A stretch of DNA of 64,000 nucleotides from Pseudomonas citrullilanati (GTDB taxonomy: Bacteria; Pseudomonadota; Gammaproteobacteria; Pseudomonadales; Pseudomonadaceae), in NCBI RefSeq assembly GCF_030580855.1, contig NZ_JAUQOP010000015.1, positions 1 to 64,000 of the forward strand. Direction: 5' to 3'. The notes beneath the pieces were generated by a model. It was not told the origin of the DNA. It saw only the letters and a program-made list of their open reading frames with translations, and did no database searches. Every line of letters begins with the position of its first letter. Position 1 is the stretch's first letter. The position numbers and the translations under genes are program-made. Positions 1 through 12,285 of this stretch are shown here, in pieces.

Positions 1-202
1 AATGTGATCTTTGGTCCGGTGATCCTAGGCCACGTCAACGCCAGGGACGCTAAAAACGGCTATGTTTCAATCAAAGTGTCACCTATGTGAATGCACTTTT
101 TTGTAACCCATGTGGTTGTCCCGTACATTGCCCCTCCACTGGGCACCTCGCCAAGGCTCGGTGTTCCCTCACTCCGGCATTGCTCCGTGGGCCCGCCGCG
201 AA

Positions 203-249
203 GGGCCATCCATGGCCCAGCGCGGCTATCCCGGCATCCATGCCGGGAT
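203..249. repeat. Two adjacent palindromes sharing an ATCCAT centre
   Basis: Positions 203-218 form a perfect inverted repeat with 7-bp arms (GGGCCAT/ATGGCCC) and a CC centre. Ten bases later 228-249 form another with 10-bp arms (ATCCCGGCAT/ATGCCGGGAT), also around CC. Both centres read ATCCAT, so they look like variants of one design. Function is unknown; as RNA they would form two tight hairpins. Confidence 0.7.
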
Positions 250-305
250 GCCCGCTGCGCAACGCCTGCGTTCGGCCCTTGTGGTTAACGGGGCGCCCAA
301 GATCA

Positions 306-359
306 AAAGCCAAAGCCAAAGCCAAAGCCAAAGCCAGAGCCAGAGCCAGAGCCAGAGCG
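306..359. repeat. Hexanucleotide tandem repeat (AAAGCC/AGAGCC)
   Basis: Nine six-base units in a row: five AAAGCC, three AGAGCC and a final AGAGCG. The 54-bp tract sits in non-coding DNA, so copy-number change would not shift a known gene. The ordered split into two unit types suggests growth by slippage or unequal exchange from two founders. Confidence 0.85.
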
Positions 360-396
360 AGGCGGCCTGACTTTTTAGGCTGTTCCTGAATCCGCC

Positions 397-556
397 TGTG
401 GGAGCAAAGCTTGCTCGCGAGGCGGCTTGGCAGCCAATCTATCTCTCCCGGCTGTACCCCGATCTATTATGGAGCGAGCCTGCTCGCAATTGCGTCAGAT
501 AAGTAGCATTGAGGCTGACTGAGACACCGTCATCGCGAGCAAGCTTTGCTCCCACA
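397..556. repeat. REP pair with internal degenerate copy
   Basis: A forward REP (397-420, TGTGGGAGC...GCTCGCGA) faces an inverted copy (532-556). Between them lies a partial forward copy at 469-490. Spacing between the outer arms is about 110 bp, larger than in the other doublets of this window, as expected if a third element was gained inside. Confidence 0.8.
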
Positions 557-656
557 GCGAAATTCTGGCGCAGCCGGGATAGACAGGCCGGCCGTCAGGG
601 CGGAACCCTAAGCAGCCGTTACCGAAGAAACGGATATACACACCAACTCAACCAAT

Positions 657-696
657 AAAAAACGGCGCTCCCCCATATGAAGAAGCACCGCTTTTT
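657..696 (-). terminator. Probable terminator of the lpoA-dolP operon
   Basis: Read on the minus strand, CGGTGCT (690-684) pairs with AGCGCCG (669-663), including one G-U pair, and is followed by a run of six T (662-657). It begins about 40 bases past the dolP stop. The A/T runs on both sides mean it could also act in the other direction. Confidence 0.55.
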
Positions 697-731
697 CCAG
701 CCAAGCGCAGCATCAAGAGCCGCAACAACCC

Positions 732-1924
<1,193 letters not shown>

Positions 1925-2012
1925 TTATCGGCACAAACATGTGCGGCCCGCAAAGCAAAGAGCAAAAATTTAAGTGAAGGTGTCCGGCTCGGCTGGTCAT
2001 GGGCGTCGACGT

Positions 2013-2375
2013 TCAGCTGTCGAAAGCGTTTTGCAGCCAGTTCAGCTGGTCGGCGTCGCTGTCGATGGCAACCACGTCGAAGCGGCAGGGGTAATCGGCC
2101 CAGCGGGATTCGCGTTGCAGGAAGTGCTGCGCGGCGAAGACCAGCTTCTGGCGCTTGCGCGCGTCGATGCTGTCGAGCGCGCCACCCCATTGGGTATTTT
2201 TCCTGTAGCGGACTTCGACGAATACTACTGTATCGCCGTCAAGCATGACCAGATCAAGCTCGCCGCGTTTGCACAACCAGTTCTGCGCGACCAGCCGCAG
2301 GCCCTGTTGCTGGAGATGCGCGAGGGCCTGGCCCTCGGCATCCCGTCCGCTTTGCTGGCGTGACCGGTCGGGCAT
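2013..2375 (-). CDS. yraN: YraN-family (UPF0102) endonuclease-like protein
   Basis: A 120-residue protein of the UPF0102/YraN family. The nuclease-like fold signature is present: GRDAEGQALAHLQQQGLRL near the start, then RGELDLVMLDGDTVVFVEVRYR, which supplies the E-x-D...E-V-K-like metal-site pattern (Glu39, Asp41, Glu54). The family resembles Holliday-junction resolvases, but no cellular role is established. The start at 2375 was chosen because its ATG shares one base with the lpoA stop (TGATG); longer upstream reading would run inside lpoA. Confidence 0.85.
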   Translation of the reverse strand: MPDRSRQQSGRDAEGQALAHLQQQGLRLVAQNWLCKRGELDLVMLDGDTVVFVEVRYRKNTQWGGALDSIDARKRQKLVFAAQHFLQRESRWADYPCRFDVVAIDSDADQLNWLQNAFDS

Positions 2376-4186
2376 CAGCGCTGGGTGTCCGGCAGGCGCT
2401 GTACCTGGCCGTTGACGAACTGGGCCCAAGGCAACTGGCGTTGAATGCGTTGGCTCGGGGACACCGCCAGGCTGCCCGACAGGCCTTCGATACGGCTGTC
2501 CGGCAAGGCCTTGAGCTGGCCCAGGCGAGGTGCCAGGCGGTAGGCGTCCACGCCCATCGCGTACAGCCGGCCCAGGCTGCCACCGGCCTGCGGCCACTGG
2601 GCGGTGACCTGCTTGCGCAATGGATCGTTGGCGTCGAGCAGCCAAGGGGTTTCGCAGAAGCGAATGCCGTTCATGTCGTTGTACTGGTTCTGGTCGCCGC
2701 TGGCGCTGAATACCTGGGAGGTCGCGTAGACCGGTACGTCGCCGGCGTACTGGAAGTTAAGGGTCGGCTTGATCTGCTGGGCCTGCTGCGGCGTCGAGGC
2801 CAGGAAGATGAATTCGATGTCCTGGCGACGGGACGGCTGGGCGGCCACGTTGGTGCCCACGGTGTTCTGCAAGCTCTTGGCGCGGCTTTCGCTCTGGCGC
2901 AGTTGGAACATGTCGGCGATCTGCTGGGCCAGTTGCACCGGCTGGTCGACGCGTTCGGTGGCGATGATGGTGCCGCCGTTGCCCTGCCAGTCCTGGCTGA
3001 AGGCTTTCAGGACGCGGTCGCCCCATTCACCCTTCGGTACCATGACGGCGGCACGATGCAGGCCGTCGGCACGGGCACGGCGGGCCACTTCGCGGGCTTC
3101 GTCCTCGGGCGCCAGGCCGAACTGGAACAGTTGGGCGGGCCCTTGCTCGCCTTCGCTGTAGTTCAGGGCCAGGGTGGTGATCGGCAGCTGTGGACGGGCG
3201 CTGATCTGCTTGACCAGGGGTTTTTCCAGCGGGCCGACCACCAGTTGCACGCCGTCGGCCTGGGCCTTGCGGTAGAACTCGTCCATGGAGGTCAGGGTGG
3301 AGCTGTCATACAGCTGGATGCTCGGCGGGTTCTGGCCGGCTTGCTGGGCCTGGTAATGGGCGGCCAGGAAACCTTCGCGCAGCGCCTTGGCGACCGAGGC
3401 CAGCGGGCCGTTCTGCGGCAGCAGCAGGGCGATCTTGCTCAGCGGCTGGCTGGCCAGGGCCTTGAGCTTGACCAGCGGTGTCGGCAGCTGAAGGGCGGCG
3501 GGGTGCTTCGGATTCTGTTCGCGCCAGTGATCGATGGCCGCCTGCTGCTGTTCCAGGGTGCCGGCGGTCTTCACGGCCAGGGCCAGGCTCAGCCAGCCGC
3601 CGAGGTCATCGTTGGACGTCGGTTGCAGTTGGTCGGTGGGTAGCGAGGCGATCAGCGACCAGATGGCTTCGTGGTTCTTTGCCGCGGCGTCGTTCTCCAG
3701 CAGGGGCGCGATGAAGATGCGCTCCTTGGCGGCGGCCAGGGTCTGGCCGTCGGCCTCAAGGGCGCGGGCGCGGACGGTGCCGGTGCGAACCTGTTGCTCC
3801 ACTGGCATTTCGCTCAGGTGCTGCAGGCTTGGATGGCCCAGCGCCGTCAGGGCGGCCTTGGGCTGGTTGCGGGTCATCGCCAGTTCGGCCGACAACGTGC
3901 TGGCGAAAATCTGCTGGCCGGGCTTGAGTTGTTCCATCGGAACTTGCTGCAGGATCTGTGCAGACTGGCCGGCGTTGCCCTGGCGGTAGGCCAGGTCGGC
4001 GGCGCTCAGGCGCAACAGCGCGGCTTTTTCCGGCGTTTTGCTCTGGGCGGCCTGTTCGAGCAACTGCTCGATACTGGCGTCCGGGGTCCGTGGAAGTTCG
4101 CCAAGGCTGGACGAGGGCGAGCTGGCGCAGGCCGCCAGGAGGGCAGCGAGGCAGAGGGCGGAGAACAGCCGCAGGCAAGCGATCAT
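2375..4186 (-). CDS. lpoA: Penicillin-binding-protein activator LpoA (LppC family)
   Basis: A 603-residue outer-membrane lipoprotein with lipobox L-L-A-A-C (Cys20). The N-terminal part to about residue 250 is helical and TPR-like. From about 255 (SKIALLLPQNGPL) a periplasmic-binding-protein fold of the LppC type runs to the end. In E. coli LpoA reaches through the periplasm to activate the peptidoglycan synthase PBP1A; P. aeruginosa uses a different activator for PBP1b, so the exact partner here is inferred. It is the first gene of a minus-strand operon and is divergent from rsmI with a 238-bp shared upstream region, the same neighbourhood as E. coli yraL-lpoA. Confidence 0.88.
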   Translation of the reverse strand: MIACLRLFSALCLAALLAACASSPSSSLGELPRTPDASIEQLLEQAAQSKTPEKAALLRLSAADLAYRQGNAGQSAQILQQVPMEQLKPGQQIFASTLSAELAMTRNQPKAALTALGHPSLQHLSEMPVEQQVRTGTVRARALEADGQTLAAAKERIFIAPLLENDAAAKNHEAIWSLIASLPTDQLQPTSNDDLGGWLSLALAVKTAGTLEQQQAAIDHWREQNPKHPAALQLPTPLVKLKALASQPLSKIALLLPQNGPLASVAKALREGFLAAHYQAQQAGQNPPSIQLYDSSTLTSMDEFYRKAQADGVQLVVGPLEKPLVKQISARPQLPITTLALNYSEGEQGPAQLFQFGLAPEDEAREVARRARADGLHRAAVMVPKGEWGDRVLKAFSQDWQGNGGTIIATERVDQPVQLAQQIADMFQLRQSESRAKSLQNTVGTNVAAQPSRRQDIEFIFLASTPQQAQQIKPTLNFQYAGDVPVYATSQVFSASGDQNQYNDMNGIRFCETPWLLDANDPLRKQVTAQWPQAGGSLGRLYAMGVDAYRLAPRLGQLKALPDSRIEGLSGSLAVSPSQRIQRQLPWAQFVNGQVQRLPDTQR

Positions 4187-4424
4187 GTAAGTGTTCCTGA
4201 TACGAGATCAAATTAGCGTCGAATTGTACCCAAGCACTGGCCGGGGCGCGATGTTAGTGGTGTGATTCGATCAATTTAGGTATTTCAAAGGGTGCGGTGC
4301 TGCACAAAAGACAGACATTGAGCTTTCCAACGAACAGCGCTGCCCAGGTCGCCAGGTACTGCGAACAGCCGAGACCGTCGCTACACGCTACAATGGCGGT
4401 TTTTACCGACATGAGGTGTGCGTT

Positions 4425-5297
4425 TTGACTGCTCCAGGTGCTTTGAATTCCGCTGCCGGCTCGCTTTATGTGGTGGCGACGCCCATCGGCAACCTGGACG
4501 ATATCAGTGCCCGGGCGCTGAAGATCCTGCAGGAAGTGGCGCTCATCGCAGCCGAAGACACGCGCCATTCCCAGCGCCTGCTGCAGCATTTCGGCATCTC
4601 CACGCCATTGGCGGCCTGCCATGAACACAACGAGCGAGATGAAGGCAGTCGTTTCATTACCCGGCTGTTGGCGGGCGATAACGTCGCACTGATCTCCGAC
4701 GCGGGCACGCCGCTGATATCCGATCCGGGCTATCACCTGGTGCGCCAGGCCCGGGCTGCCGGCGTCAACGTGGTGCCAGTGCCGGGGGCCTGTGCCTTGA
4801 TTGCGGCATTGTCGGCGGCGGGCCTGCCGTCGGACCGGTTCATCTTCGAAGGCTTTCTGCCGGCCAAGGCGGTGGGTCGGCGCGCCCGCCTGGACGCTAT
4901 AAAGGAAGAGCCGCGCACATTGATCTTCTATGAAGCGCCCCACCGCATCCTGGAATGCCTGCAGGACATGGAGCAGGTGTTCGGTGCCGAGCGGCCGGCG
5001 TTGCTGGCCCGTGAGCTGACCAAGACGTTCGAGACCCTCAAGGGGTTGCCCCTGGCGCAGTTGCGCGCCTTCGTCGAAGCCGACAGCAACCAGCAGCGCG
5101 GCGAGTGTGTGGTGCTGGTGGCGGGCTGGACGCCGCCGGACAACGAGGACGCCGTCAGCAGCGAAGCGATGCGCATCCTCGACCTGCTGCTGGAGGAGAT
5201 GCCGCTCAAGCGTGCCGCTGCCCTCGCGGCGCAGATTACCGGCGAGCGCAAGAATGTGTTGTACCAGGTCGCGCTGGACAAACAGAAGGGTCAATGA
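4425..5297 (+). CDS. rsmI: 16S rRNA (cytidine1402-2'-O)-methyltransferase RsmI
   Basis: A 290-residue SAM-dependent methyltransferase of the tetrapyrrole-methylase fold that 2'-O-methylates C1402 in the 16S rRNA decoding centre. RsmH, encoded 1.2 kb downstream, makes the N4 methyl group on the same base. Motifs: VVATPIGNLDDI at the N-terminus, the SAM loop DAGTPLISDPGYHLV, and EAPHRI. The start is taken as TTG 4425: GAGGTG (4413-4418) lies six bases upstream, giving the N-terminus MTAPGALN. An in-frame GTG at 4416 lies within that Shine-Dalgarno sequence and has none of its own. A TACAAT -10-like box lies at 4389-4394, with no clear -35. Confidence 0.93.
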   Translation: MTAPGALNSAAGSLYVVATPIGNLDDISARALKILQEVALIAAEDTRHSQRLLQHFGISTPLAACHEHNERDEGSRFITRLLAGDNVALISDAGTPLISDPGYHLVRQARAAGVNVVPVPGACALIAALSAAGLPSDRFIFEGFLPAKAVGRRARLDAIKEEPRTLIFYEAPHRILECLQDMEQVFGAERPALLARELTKTFETLKGLPLAQLRAFVEADSNQQRGECVVLVAGWTPPDNEDAVSSEAMRILDLLLEEMPLKRAAALAAQITGERKNVLYQVALDKQKGQ

Positions 5298-5333
5298 AAC
5301 CGCTGCGTCGGGATGGCCAAAGGCTTTTAGCGC

Positions 5334-5361
5334 TTGTTCTTCGGGCGCTCTACCGTTACCC
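5334..5361 (+). promoter_or_regulatory. Candidate rnpB promoter
   Basis: TTGTTC (5334-5339) and TTACCC (5356-5361) are separated by 16 bp and end ten bases before the expected 5' end of RNase P RNA. The -10 hexamer is a weak match, so the call rests mainly on position. Confidence 0.35.
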
Positions 5362-5370
5362 TTCGCGGCG

Positions 5371-5725
5371 GAGAGTCGATCGGACAGTCGCTGCCCTTCA
5401 TGAAAATTGAAGGGGGGAGGAAAGTCCGGGCTCCATAGGGCGAAGTGCCAGGTAATGCCTGGGAGGCGTGAGCCTACGGAAAGTGCCACAGAAAATAACC
5501 GCCTAAGCGTTTCGGCGCCGGTAAGGGTGAAAAGGTGCGGTAAGAGCGCACCGCACGTCTGGCAACAGTGCGTGGCTAGGTAAACCCCACTTGGAGCAAG
5601 ACCAAATAGGGTCCCAAGGCGTGGCCCGCGCTGGGACCGGGTAGGTTGCTAAAGATGTCCAGTGATGGCCATCGTAGACGAATGACTGTTCAAGACAGAA
5701 CCCGGCTTACAGATCGACTCTCCAC
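5371..5725 (+). ncRNA. rnpB: RNase P RNA (bacterial class A)
   Basis: The catalytic RNA of RNase P, which removes 5' leaders from tRNA precursors together with the RnpA protein. The ends GAGAGTCGAT (5371-5380) and ATCGACTCTC (5712-5721) pair as helix P1. The conserved core is present: GAGGAAAGTCCGGGCTCC near 5418-5435 and ACAGAACCCGGCTTAC near 5695-5710, which together build P4 and the catalytic centre. Length near 355 nt is normal. It lies between rsmI and mraZ. A CCTTTT run follows P1, so the P1 region may help termination. Confidence 0.95.
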
Positions 5726-5928
5726 CTTTTCCCCTCCTGCCTGAATCACTGGCAGACGCAGTTCCTAAGACCAAAAAAATCTTACTCTTAATAAATCACT
5801 TTAACTTGTGCGCGCAGCCTCCTGTGCCTGCTCAGGTTGAGGTGAAAATTCCTACGTCAGTTTCCCGTTAACCCTTCTGAAACGCTCCTAAATCTCCGAT
5901 CTATAAGGCTTTTCCTGCAATCCGCGCC

Positions 5929-5958
5929 TTGACGGTGCGGTGGGCGCATTCCTATAGT
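5929..5958 (+). promoter_or_regulatory. Predicted sigma-70 promoter of the dcw cluster
   Basis: TTGACG (5929-5934) and TATAGT (5953-5958) with an 18-bp spacer, both close to consensus. Transcription would start near 5965, at the first MraZ repeat, so MraZ bound there should block initiation. This is the only strong promoter-like pair seen before mraZ. Confidence 0.65.
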
Positions 5959-5964
5959 GTGCGC

Positions 5965-6021
5965 AAGTGGCGGAAAGTGGCATGAAGTGGGTTTTTTTGA
6001 AGGTAAAACGCCAAAAAGTGG
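5965..6021 (+). promoter_or_regulatory. MraZ operator: AAGTGG direct repeats
   Basis: AAGTGG occurs at 5965, 5975 and 5985, exactly 10 bp apart, and a fourth copy lies at 6016. The first three match the known design of MraZ operators (short GTGG-containing direct repeats one helical turn apart, upstream of mraZ), so autorepression of the whole cluster is likely. The fourth copy, 31 bp further on, is off the 10-bp register and may be chance. Confidence 0.75.
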
Positions 6022-6033
6022 AGAAACGCTGAC

Positions 6034-6489
6034 GTGTTTCGCGGAGCCAACGCTATCAGTCTCGATGCAAAAGGCCGTCTCGCCATGCCGAGCCGGTATC
6101 GTGACGAGCTCGTTTCGCGAAGTTCGGGGCAGTTGATCGTCACGATCGACGCCGTTGACCCCTGTTTGTGCGTCTACCCTCTGGATGAATGGGAAATCAT
6201 CGAGACCAAACTGCGCGCACTGCCCTCGCTGCGTGAAGAAAATCGCCGGCTTCAGCGTTTGCTGATCGGCAATGCCGTCGACCTCGAACTCGACGGCAGC
6301 GGTCGTTTCCTGGTTCCACCGCGTCTGCGCGAATACGCCAAGTTGGACAAGCGCGCGATGCTGGTTGGCCAGCTGAACAAGTTCCAGCTGTGGGACGAAG
6401 ATGCCTGGAATGCGGTCTCTGCCGCCGACCTCGCTGCTATTCAACAACCGGGCGCCATGCCCGACGAACTGCGTGATCTGATCCTGTGA
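6034..6489 (+). CDS. mraZ: Transcriptional regulator MraZ
   Basis: A 151-residue protein with two tandem AbrB/SpoVT-like half-domains, about residues 5-48 and 80-125, each carrying the DxxGR signature ([14 protein letters not shown] and [16 protein letters not shown]). MraZ forms ring-shaped oligomers that bind direct repeats before its own gene and, in E. coli, repress the dcw cluster; the matching repeats are present at 5965-6021. The start is GTG 6034. The stop overlaps the rsmH start by four bases (GTGA). Confidence 0.95.
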   Translation: MFRGANAISLDAKGRLAMPSRYRDELVSRSSGQLIVTIDAVDPCLCVYPLDEWEIIETKLRALPSLREENRRLQRLLIGNAVDLELDGSGRFLVPPRLREYAKLDKRAMLVGQLNKFQLWDEDAWNAVSAADLAAIQQPGAMPDELRDLIL

Positions 6490-7429
6490 CTACTGATAGC
6501 GGCTTCAACCACATCACCGTACTGCTTGACGAGGCCGTCGAGGCGCTCGCGGTACGTCCTGATGGCTGCTATCTGGACGGCACGTTCGGACGCGGCGGGC
6601 ACAGCCGGCTCATTCTTAGCCTGCTGGGGCCGGGTGGCCGCCTGTTGGGGTTCGACAAGGATCCTCAAGCGATTGCCACCGGGCAAGCGCTGGCGGCCGA
6701 AGACGGCCGCTTTGTCGTTGTGCAGCGCAGCTTTGCCGAGCTGGGCGAGGAAGTCGCCGGGCGCGGCCTGGCCGGCAAGGTCAGTGGCGTGCTGCTCGAC
6801 CTGGGCGTGTCCTCGCCGCAACTGGATGACCCGGAGCGCGGCTTCAGTTTCCTCAACGACGGTCCGCTGGACATGCGCATGGACCCGTCCCGGGGTATCA
6901 GCGCCGCCGAATTCGTCAACACCGCCCCGGTGGAAGAAATCGCCCGTGTCTTCAAGGAATACGGTGAGGAGCGTTTCTCCGGCCGCATGGCCCGCGCCGT
7001 GGTCGAGCGCCGCGACATCAAGCCATTCGAGCGCACCGGCGACCTGGCCGAGGTGCTGAAGGTTGCCAACCCTGCCTGGGAGAAGGGCAAGAACCCGGCG
7101 ACCCGTGCGTTCCAGGGCTTGCGCATCCACGTCAACAACGAACTGGGCGACCTCGAGGCCGGCCTCGAAGCAGCGCTCGACGCGCTGGAGATCGGCGGCC
7201 GGCTGGTGGTGATCAGCTTCCATTCCCTGGAAGACCGCATCGTCAAGCTGTTCATGCGCAAGCTCACCAAGGGCGAGACCGATAACCTGCCGCGCAACCT
7301 GCCGGTGCGCTTCGAAGCCTTCGTGCCGAAAATCAAGATCCACGGCAAGGCGCAGTTCGCCTCCGAAGCCGAGCTCAAGGCCAATCCCCGTGCCCGTAGC
7401 GCGGTCATGCGTGTCGCGGAGAAATTGCG

Positions 7430-7433
<4 letters not shown>
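6486..7433 (+). CDS. rsmH: 16S rRNA (cytosine1402-N4)-methyltransferase RsmH
   Basis: A 315-residue SAM-dependent enzyme that N4-methylates C1402 of 16S rRNA. Visible motifs: [14 protein letters not shown] (SAM loop), [19 protein letters not shown], and near the C-terminus [13 protein letters not shown] followed by the [13 protein letters not shown] tail typical of the family (older name MraW). The start is GTG 6486, four bases inside mraZ; the gene overlaps ftsL by four bases. Length is standard. Together with rsmI the window supplies both C1402 modifications. Confidence 0.95.
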
Positions 7434-9461
<2,028 letters not shown>

Positions 9462-9462
<1 letters not shown>

Positions 9463-10925
9463 TGTCCCTGAGCCTGAACAAGATTTTTGCCCACGCCGGC
9501 CATGACCTGCTGATTCGCGAGCTGGCCCTGGACAGTCGCAATGTCCGCGCTGGCGACCTGTTCCTGGCCGTGCCGGGCGCCCGTTTCGATGGCCGTGCCC
9601 ACATCGCCGACGCGCTGGCGCGTGGTGCGGCGGCCGTGGCCTATGAAGTGCAAGGCGCGACCGTGCTGCCGATCACCGACGTTCCGCTGATTCCGGTCAA
9701 GGGCCTGGCGGCGCAGCTCTCGGACATCGCCGGGCGTTTCTATGGCGACCCGAGCCGGCACCTGAACCTGATTGGCGTGACCGGTACCAACGGCAAGACC
9801 AGCGTGAGCCAATTGGTGGCCCAGGCCCTGGACCTGCTCGGCCAGCATTGCGGCATCGTCGGAACCTTGGGCAGCGGTTTCCATGGCGCATTGGAAAGCG
9901 GCCTGCACACCACGCCGAACCCGATCGCCGTGCAAGCGACCCTGGCCGACCTGAAGAAGGCCGGCGCCAAGGCCGTGGCGATGGAAGTGTCGTCCCATGG
10001 CCTGGACCAAGGGCGCGTGAGCGCGCTGGCATTCGACGTCGCCGTGCTGACCAACCTGTCCCGCGACCACCTGGATTACCACGGCACCATGCAGGCCTAT
10101 GGCGAGGCCAAGGCCAAGCTGTTCGCTTGGAATGACCTGAAATGCCGGGTCATCAACCTCGACGATGCCTTCGGTCGGCAACTGGCCGCCGACTCCCATG
10201 AGTCCCGGCTGATTACCTACAGCCTGGAAGATGCCGGTGCCTACCTGTATGTCCGCCAGGCCGAGTTCGATGACGAAGGCGTGCGCGCCACCTTGGTCAC
10301 GCCCCAGGGCGAACACCATTTGCGCAGCACCCTGCTCGGTCGCTTCAACCTGAGCAACGTGTTGGCCGCCATCGGCGCCTTGTTGGGCCTGGACTATGCG
10401 CTGGACGAAATCCTCAAGGTCCTGCCCAAGCTCGAAGGGCCGGCCGGACGCATGCAACGCCTGGGTGGCGGCGCGCAACCGCTGGTGGTGGTCGACTACG
10501 CCCATACCCCCGACGCCCTGGAAAAAGTCCTGATGGCCCTGCGCCCCCACGCCAAGGGCAAGTTGCTGTGCCTGTTCGGCTGTGGCGGCGATCGCGATCG
10601 CGGCAAGCGTCCGTTGATGGCCGAGGTGGTGGAACGACTGGCCGATGGCGTGCTGGTCACCGATGACAACCCGCGGACCGAAGACCCGTCGCAGATCTTC
10701 GACGACATCCGGGCCGGTTTCTCGGCGGTGGAGAACGTCACCTTCGTCGCCGGTCGCGGCCAGGCCATCGCCCAGTTGATCGCCGGCGCTTCGGCGGACG
10801 ACGTGATCGTGCTGGCCGGCAAGGGCCACGAGGACTATCAGGAAATCAACGGCGTGCGCCATGCTTTCTCCGACCTGGTGGAAGCCGATCATGCCCTGAC
10901 TGCGTGGGAGGTGGCCCATGCTTAA
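9462..10925 (+). CDS. murE: UDP-MurNAc-L-Ala-D-Glu:meso-diaminopimelate ligase MurE
   Basis: A 487-residue cytoplasmic Mur ligase that adds meso-diaminopimelate to UDP-MurNAc-dipeptide using ATP. The ATP loop is TGTNGKTS; the carbamylated-lysine region is present. The substrate-selecting motif is DNPR (VTDDNPRTEDP), the signature for meso-DAP rather than lysine, as expected for a Gram-negative. The start follows a good AAGGAGG and shares one base with the ftsI stop. The 3' end overlaps murF by eight bases. Confidence 0.96.
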
Positions 10926-12285
10926 GGCCCTGACGCTCAGCGAATTGACCAACACCCTGAATGCGCGCCTCGTCGCCGCGGACGCCACCTTCGACGGCGT
11001 CAGCATCGACAGCCGCGCCATCGCGCCGGGCCAGTTGTTCGTCGCCCTGGCCGGTCCGCGTTTCGACGGCCACGATTACCTGAACGACGTCGCGGCCAAA
11101 GGCGCGGTGGCGGCACTGGTCGAGCGCGAAGTGCCCGACAGTGCGCTGCCGCAATTGCAGGTCGACGACACGCGCCAGGCCCTGGGCCAACTCGGCGCGC
11201 TGAACCGCGCGGCCTACGGCAACCCCGTCGCGGCCATCACCGGCTCCAGTGGCAAGACCACGGTCAAGGAAATGCTGGCCAGCATCCTGCGTACCCGTGG
11301 GCCGGTGCTGGCGACCCGGGGCAACCTGAACAATGACCTCGGCGTGCCGCTGACCTTGCTCGAACTGGCGCCGGAGCACACCGCCGCGGTCATCGAGCTG
11401 GGCGCTTCGCGGCTCGGCGAAATTGCCTATACCGTCGGCCTGACCAAGCCCCACGTGGCGGTGCTCAACAACGCCGGGACCGCCCACGTCGGCGAGTTCG
11501 GCGGCCCGGACAAGATCGTCGAGGCCAAGGGCGAGATCATCGAAGGCCTGGAGGCCGACGGCATCGCCGTGCTGAATCTCGACGACAAGGCCTTCGAGAT
11601 CTGGAAGACCCGTGCGGGCGAACGCAAGGTGCTGACCTTTGCCCTGAGCAACCTCGCGGCGAACTTCTACGCCAGCGACCTCGACCGCGATGCGCGAGGC
11701 TGCCCGGCCTTCAACCTGCACAGCCCCGACGGGGCCGAGCGGGTGCAGTTGAACCTGCTCGGCACCCATAACATTGCCAACGCCCTGGCGGCGGCAGCGG
11801 CGGCCCATGCACTGGGCGTGTCGTTGCCAGGCATCGTCGCCGGCCTCAACGCCGTGCAACCGGTCAAGGGCCGTTGTGTCGCGCAATTGGCCAGCAACGG
11901 CATGCGGGTGATCGACGACACCTACAACGCCAACCCGACGTCCATGTGCGCGGCGGTGGATATTCTCGCCGCTTTCCCCGGCCGTACCGTGCTGGTGCTG
12001 GGGGATATCGGCGAGCTGGGCGATTGGGCGCAGCAAGGCCACCACGACGTGGGCGCCTATGCCCACGGCAAGGTCGATGCGTTGTACGCCGTCGGCCCGC
12101 TGATGGCCCACGCGGTTGCTGCCTTTGGCGAGGGCGCCCGGCATTTCACCAGCCAGGCCGAGTTGATCCAGGCGCTGGGCGCCGAGCAGGATCCGAACAC
12201 CACCTTATTGATCAAGGGCTCACGTAGCGCGGCGATGGAAAACATCGTCGCGGCGCTGTGCGGCACCCGTATGGAGAAACATTGA
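10918..12285 (+). CDS. murF: UDP-MurNAc-tripeptide:D-Ala-D-Ala ligase MurF
   Basis: A 455-residue Mur ligase that attaches D-alanyl-D-alanine (made by Ddl) to the UDP-MurNAc-tripeptide, finishing the pentapeptide precursor. The ATP loop reads [24 protein letters not shown] and GDIGELG are the usual MurF C-terminal motifs. It overlaps murE by eight bases and shares one base (TGATG) with mraY, so ligase and lipid I synthase translation are linked. Confidence 0.96.
   Translation: MLKALTLSELTNTLNARLVAADATFDGVSIDSRAIAPGQLFVALAGPRFDGHDYLNDVAAKGAVAALVEREVPDSALPQLQVDDTRQALGQLGALNRAAYGNPVAAITGSSGKTTVKEMLASILRTRGPVLATRGNLNNDLGVPLTLLELAPEHTAAVIELGASRLGEIAYTVGLTKPHVAVLNNAGTAHVGEFGGPDKIVEAKGEIIEGLEADGIAVLNLDDKAFEIWKTRAGERKVLTFALSNLAANFYASDLDRDARGCPAFNLHSPDGAERVQLNLLGTHNIANALAAAAAAHALGVSLPGIVAGLNAVQPVKGRCVAQLASNGMRVIDDTYNANPTSMCAAVDILAAFPGRTVLVLGDIGELGDWAQQGHHDVGAYAHGKVDALYAVGPLMAHAVAAFGEGARHFTSQAELIQALGAEQDPNTTLLIKGSRSAAMENIVAALCGTRMEKH

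Larger units (their letters stand above)
1..731. other. Non-coding region with palindromes, tandem repeat and REP sequences
   Basis: No believable gene is seen here; short open frames exist on both strands but only follow the repeats. The stretch holds two adjacent short-loop palindromes (203-218 and 228-249), a hexanucleotide tandem repeat (306-359), a REP pair (397-556) with a third degenerate copy between the arms (469-490), and the likely terminator of the minus-strand operon (657-696). The 150-300 part resembles dispersed sequence seen in P. fluorescens-group intergenic regions, but that is from memory and not tested. Confidence 0.6.
5726..6033. other. Intergenic region rnpB-mraZ, containing the dcw promoter
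   Basis: No gene is seen. The first half is AT-rich (for example TCTTACTCTTAATAAATCAC near 5780). The second half holds the dcw promoter (5929-5958) and the MraZ-type AAGTGG repeats (5965-6021). Confidence 0.7.

Noticed and set aside
87..389. Small open frames with KAKAKA or SQSQSQ repeats
   Set aside because: Their repeats simply read the hexanucleotide tract in different frames; the rest is palindrome sequence.
4360..4394. Full promoter for rsmI
   Set aside because: TACAAT is a good -10 but no -35 was found at the right distance, so only the -10 is mentioned.
12258..12284. Longer mraY start inside murF
   Set aside because: The ATG at 12285 gives the exact family length and the usual TGATG junction.
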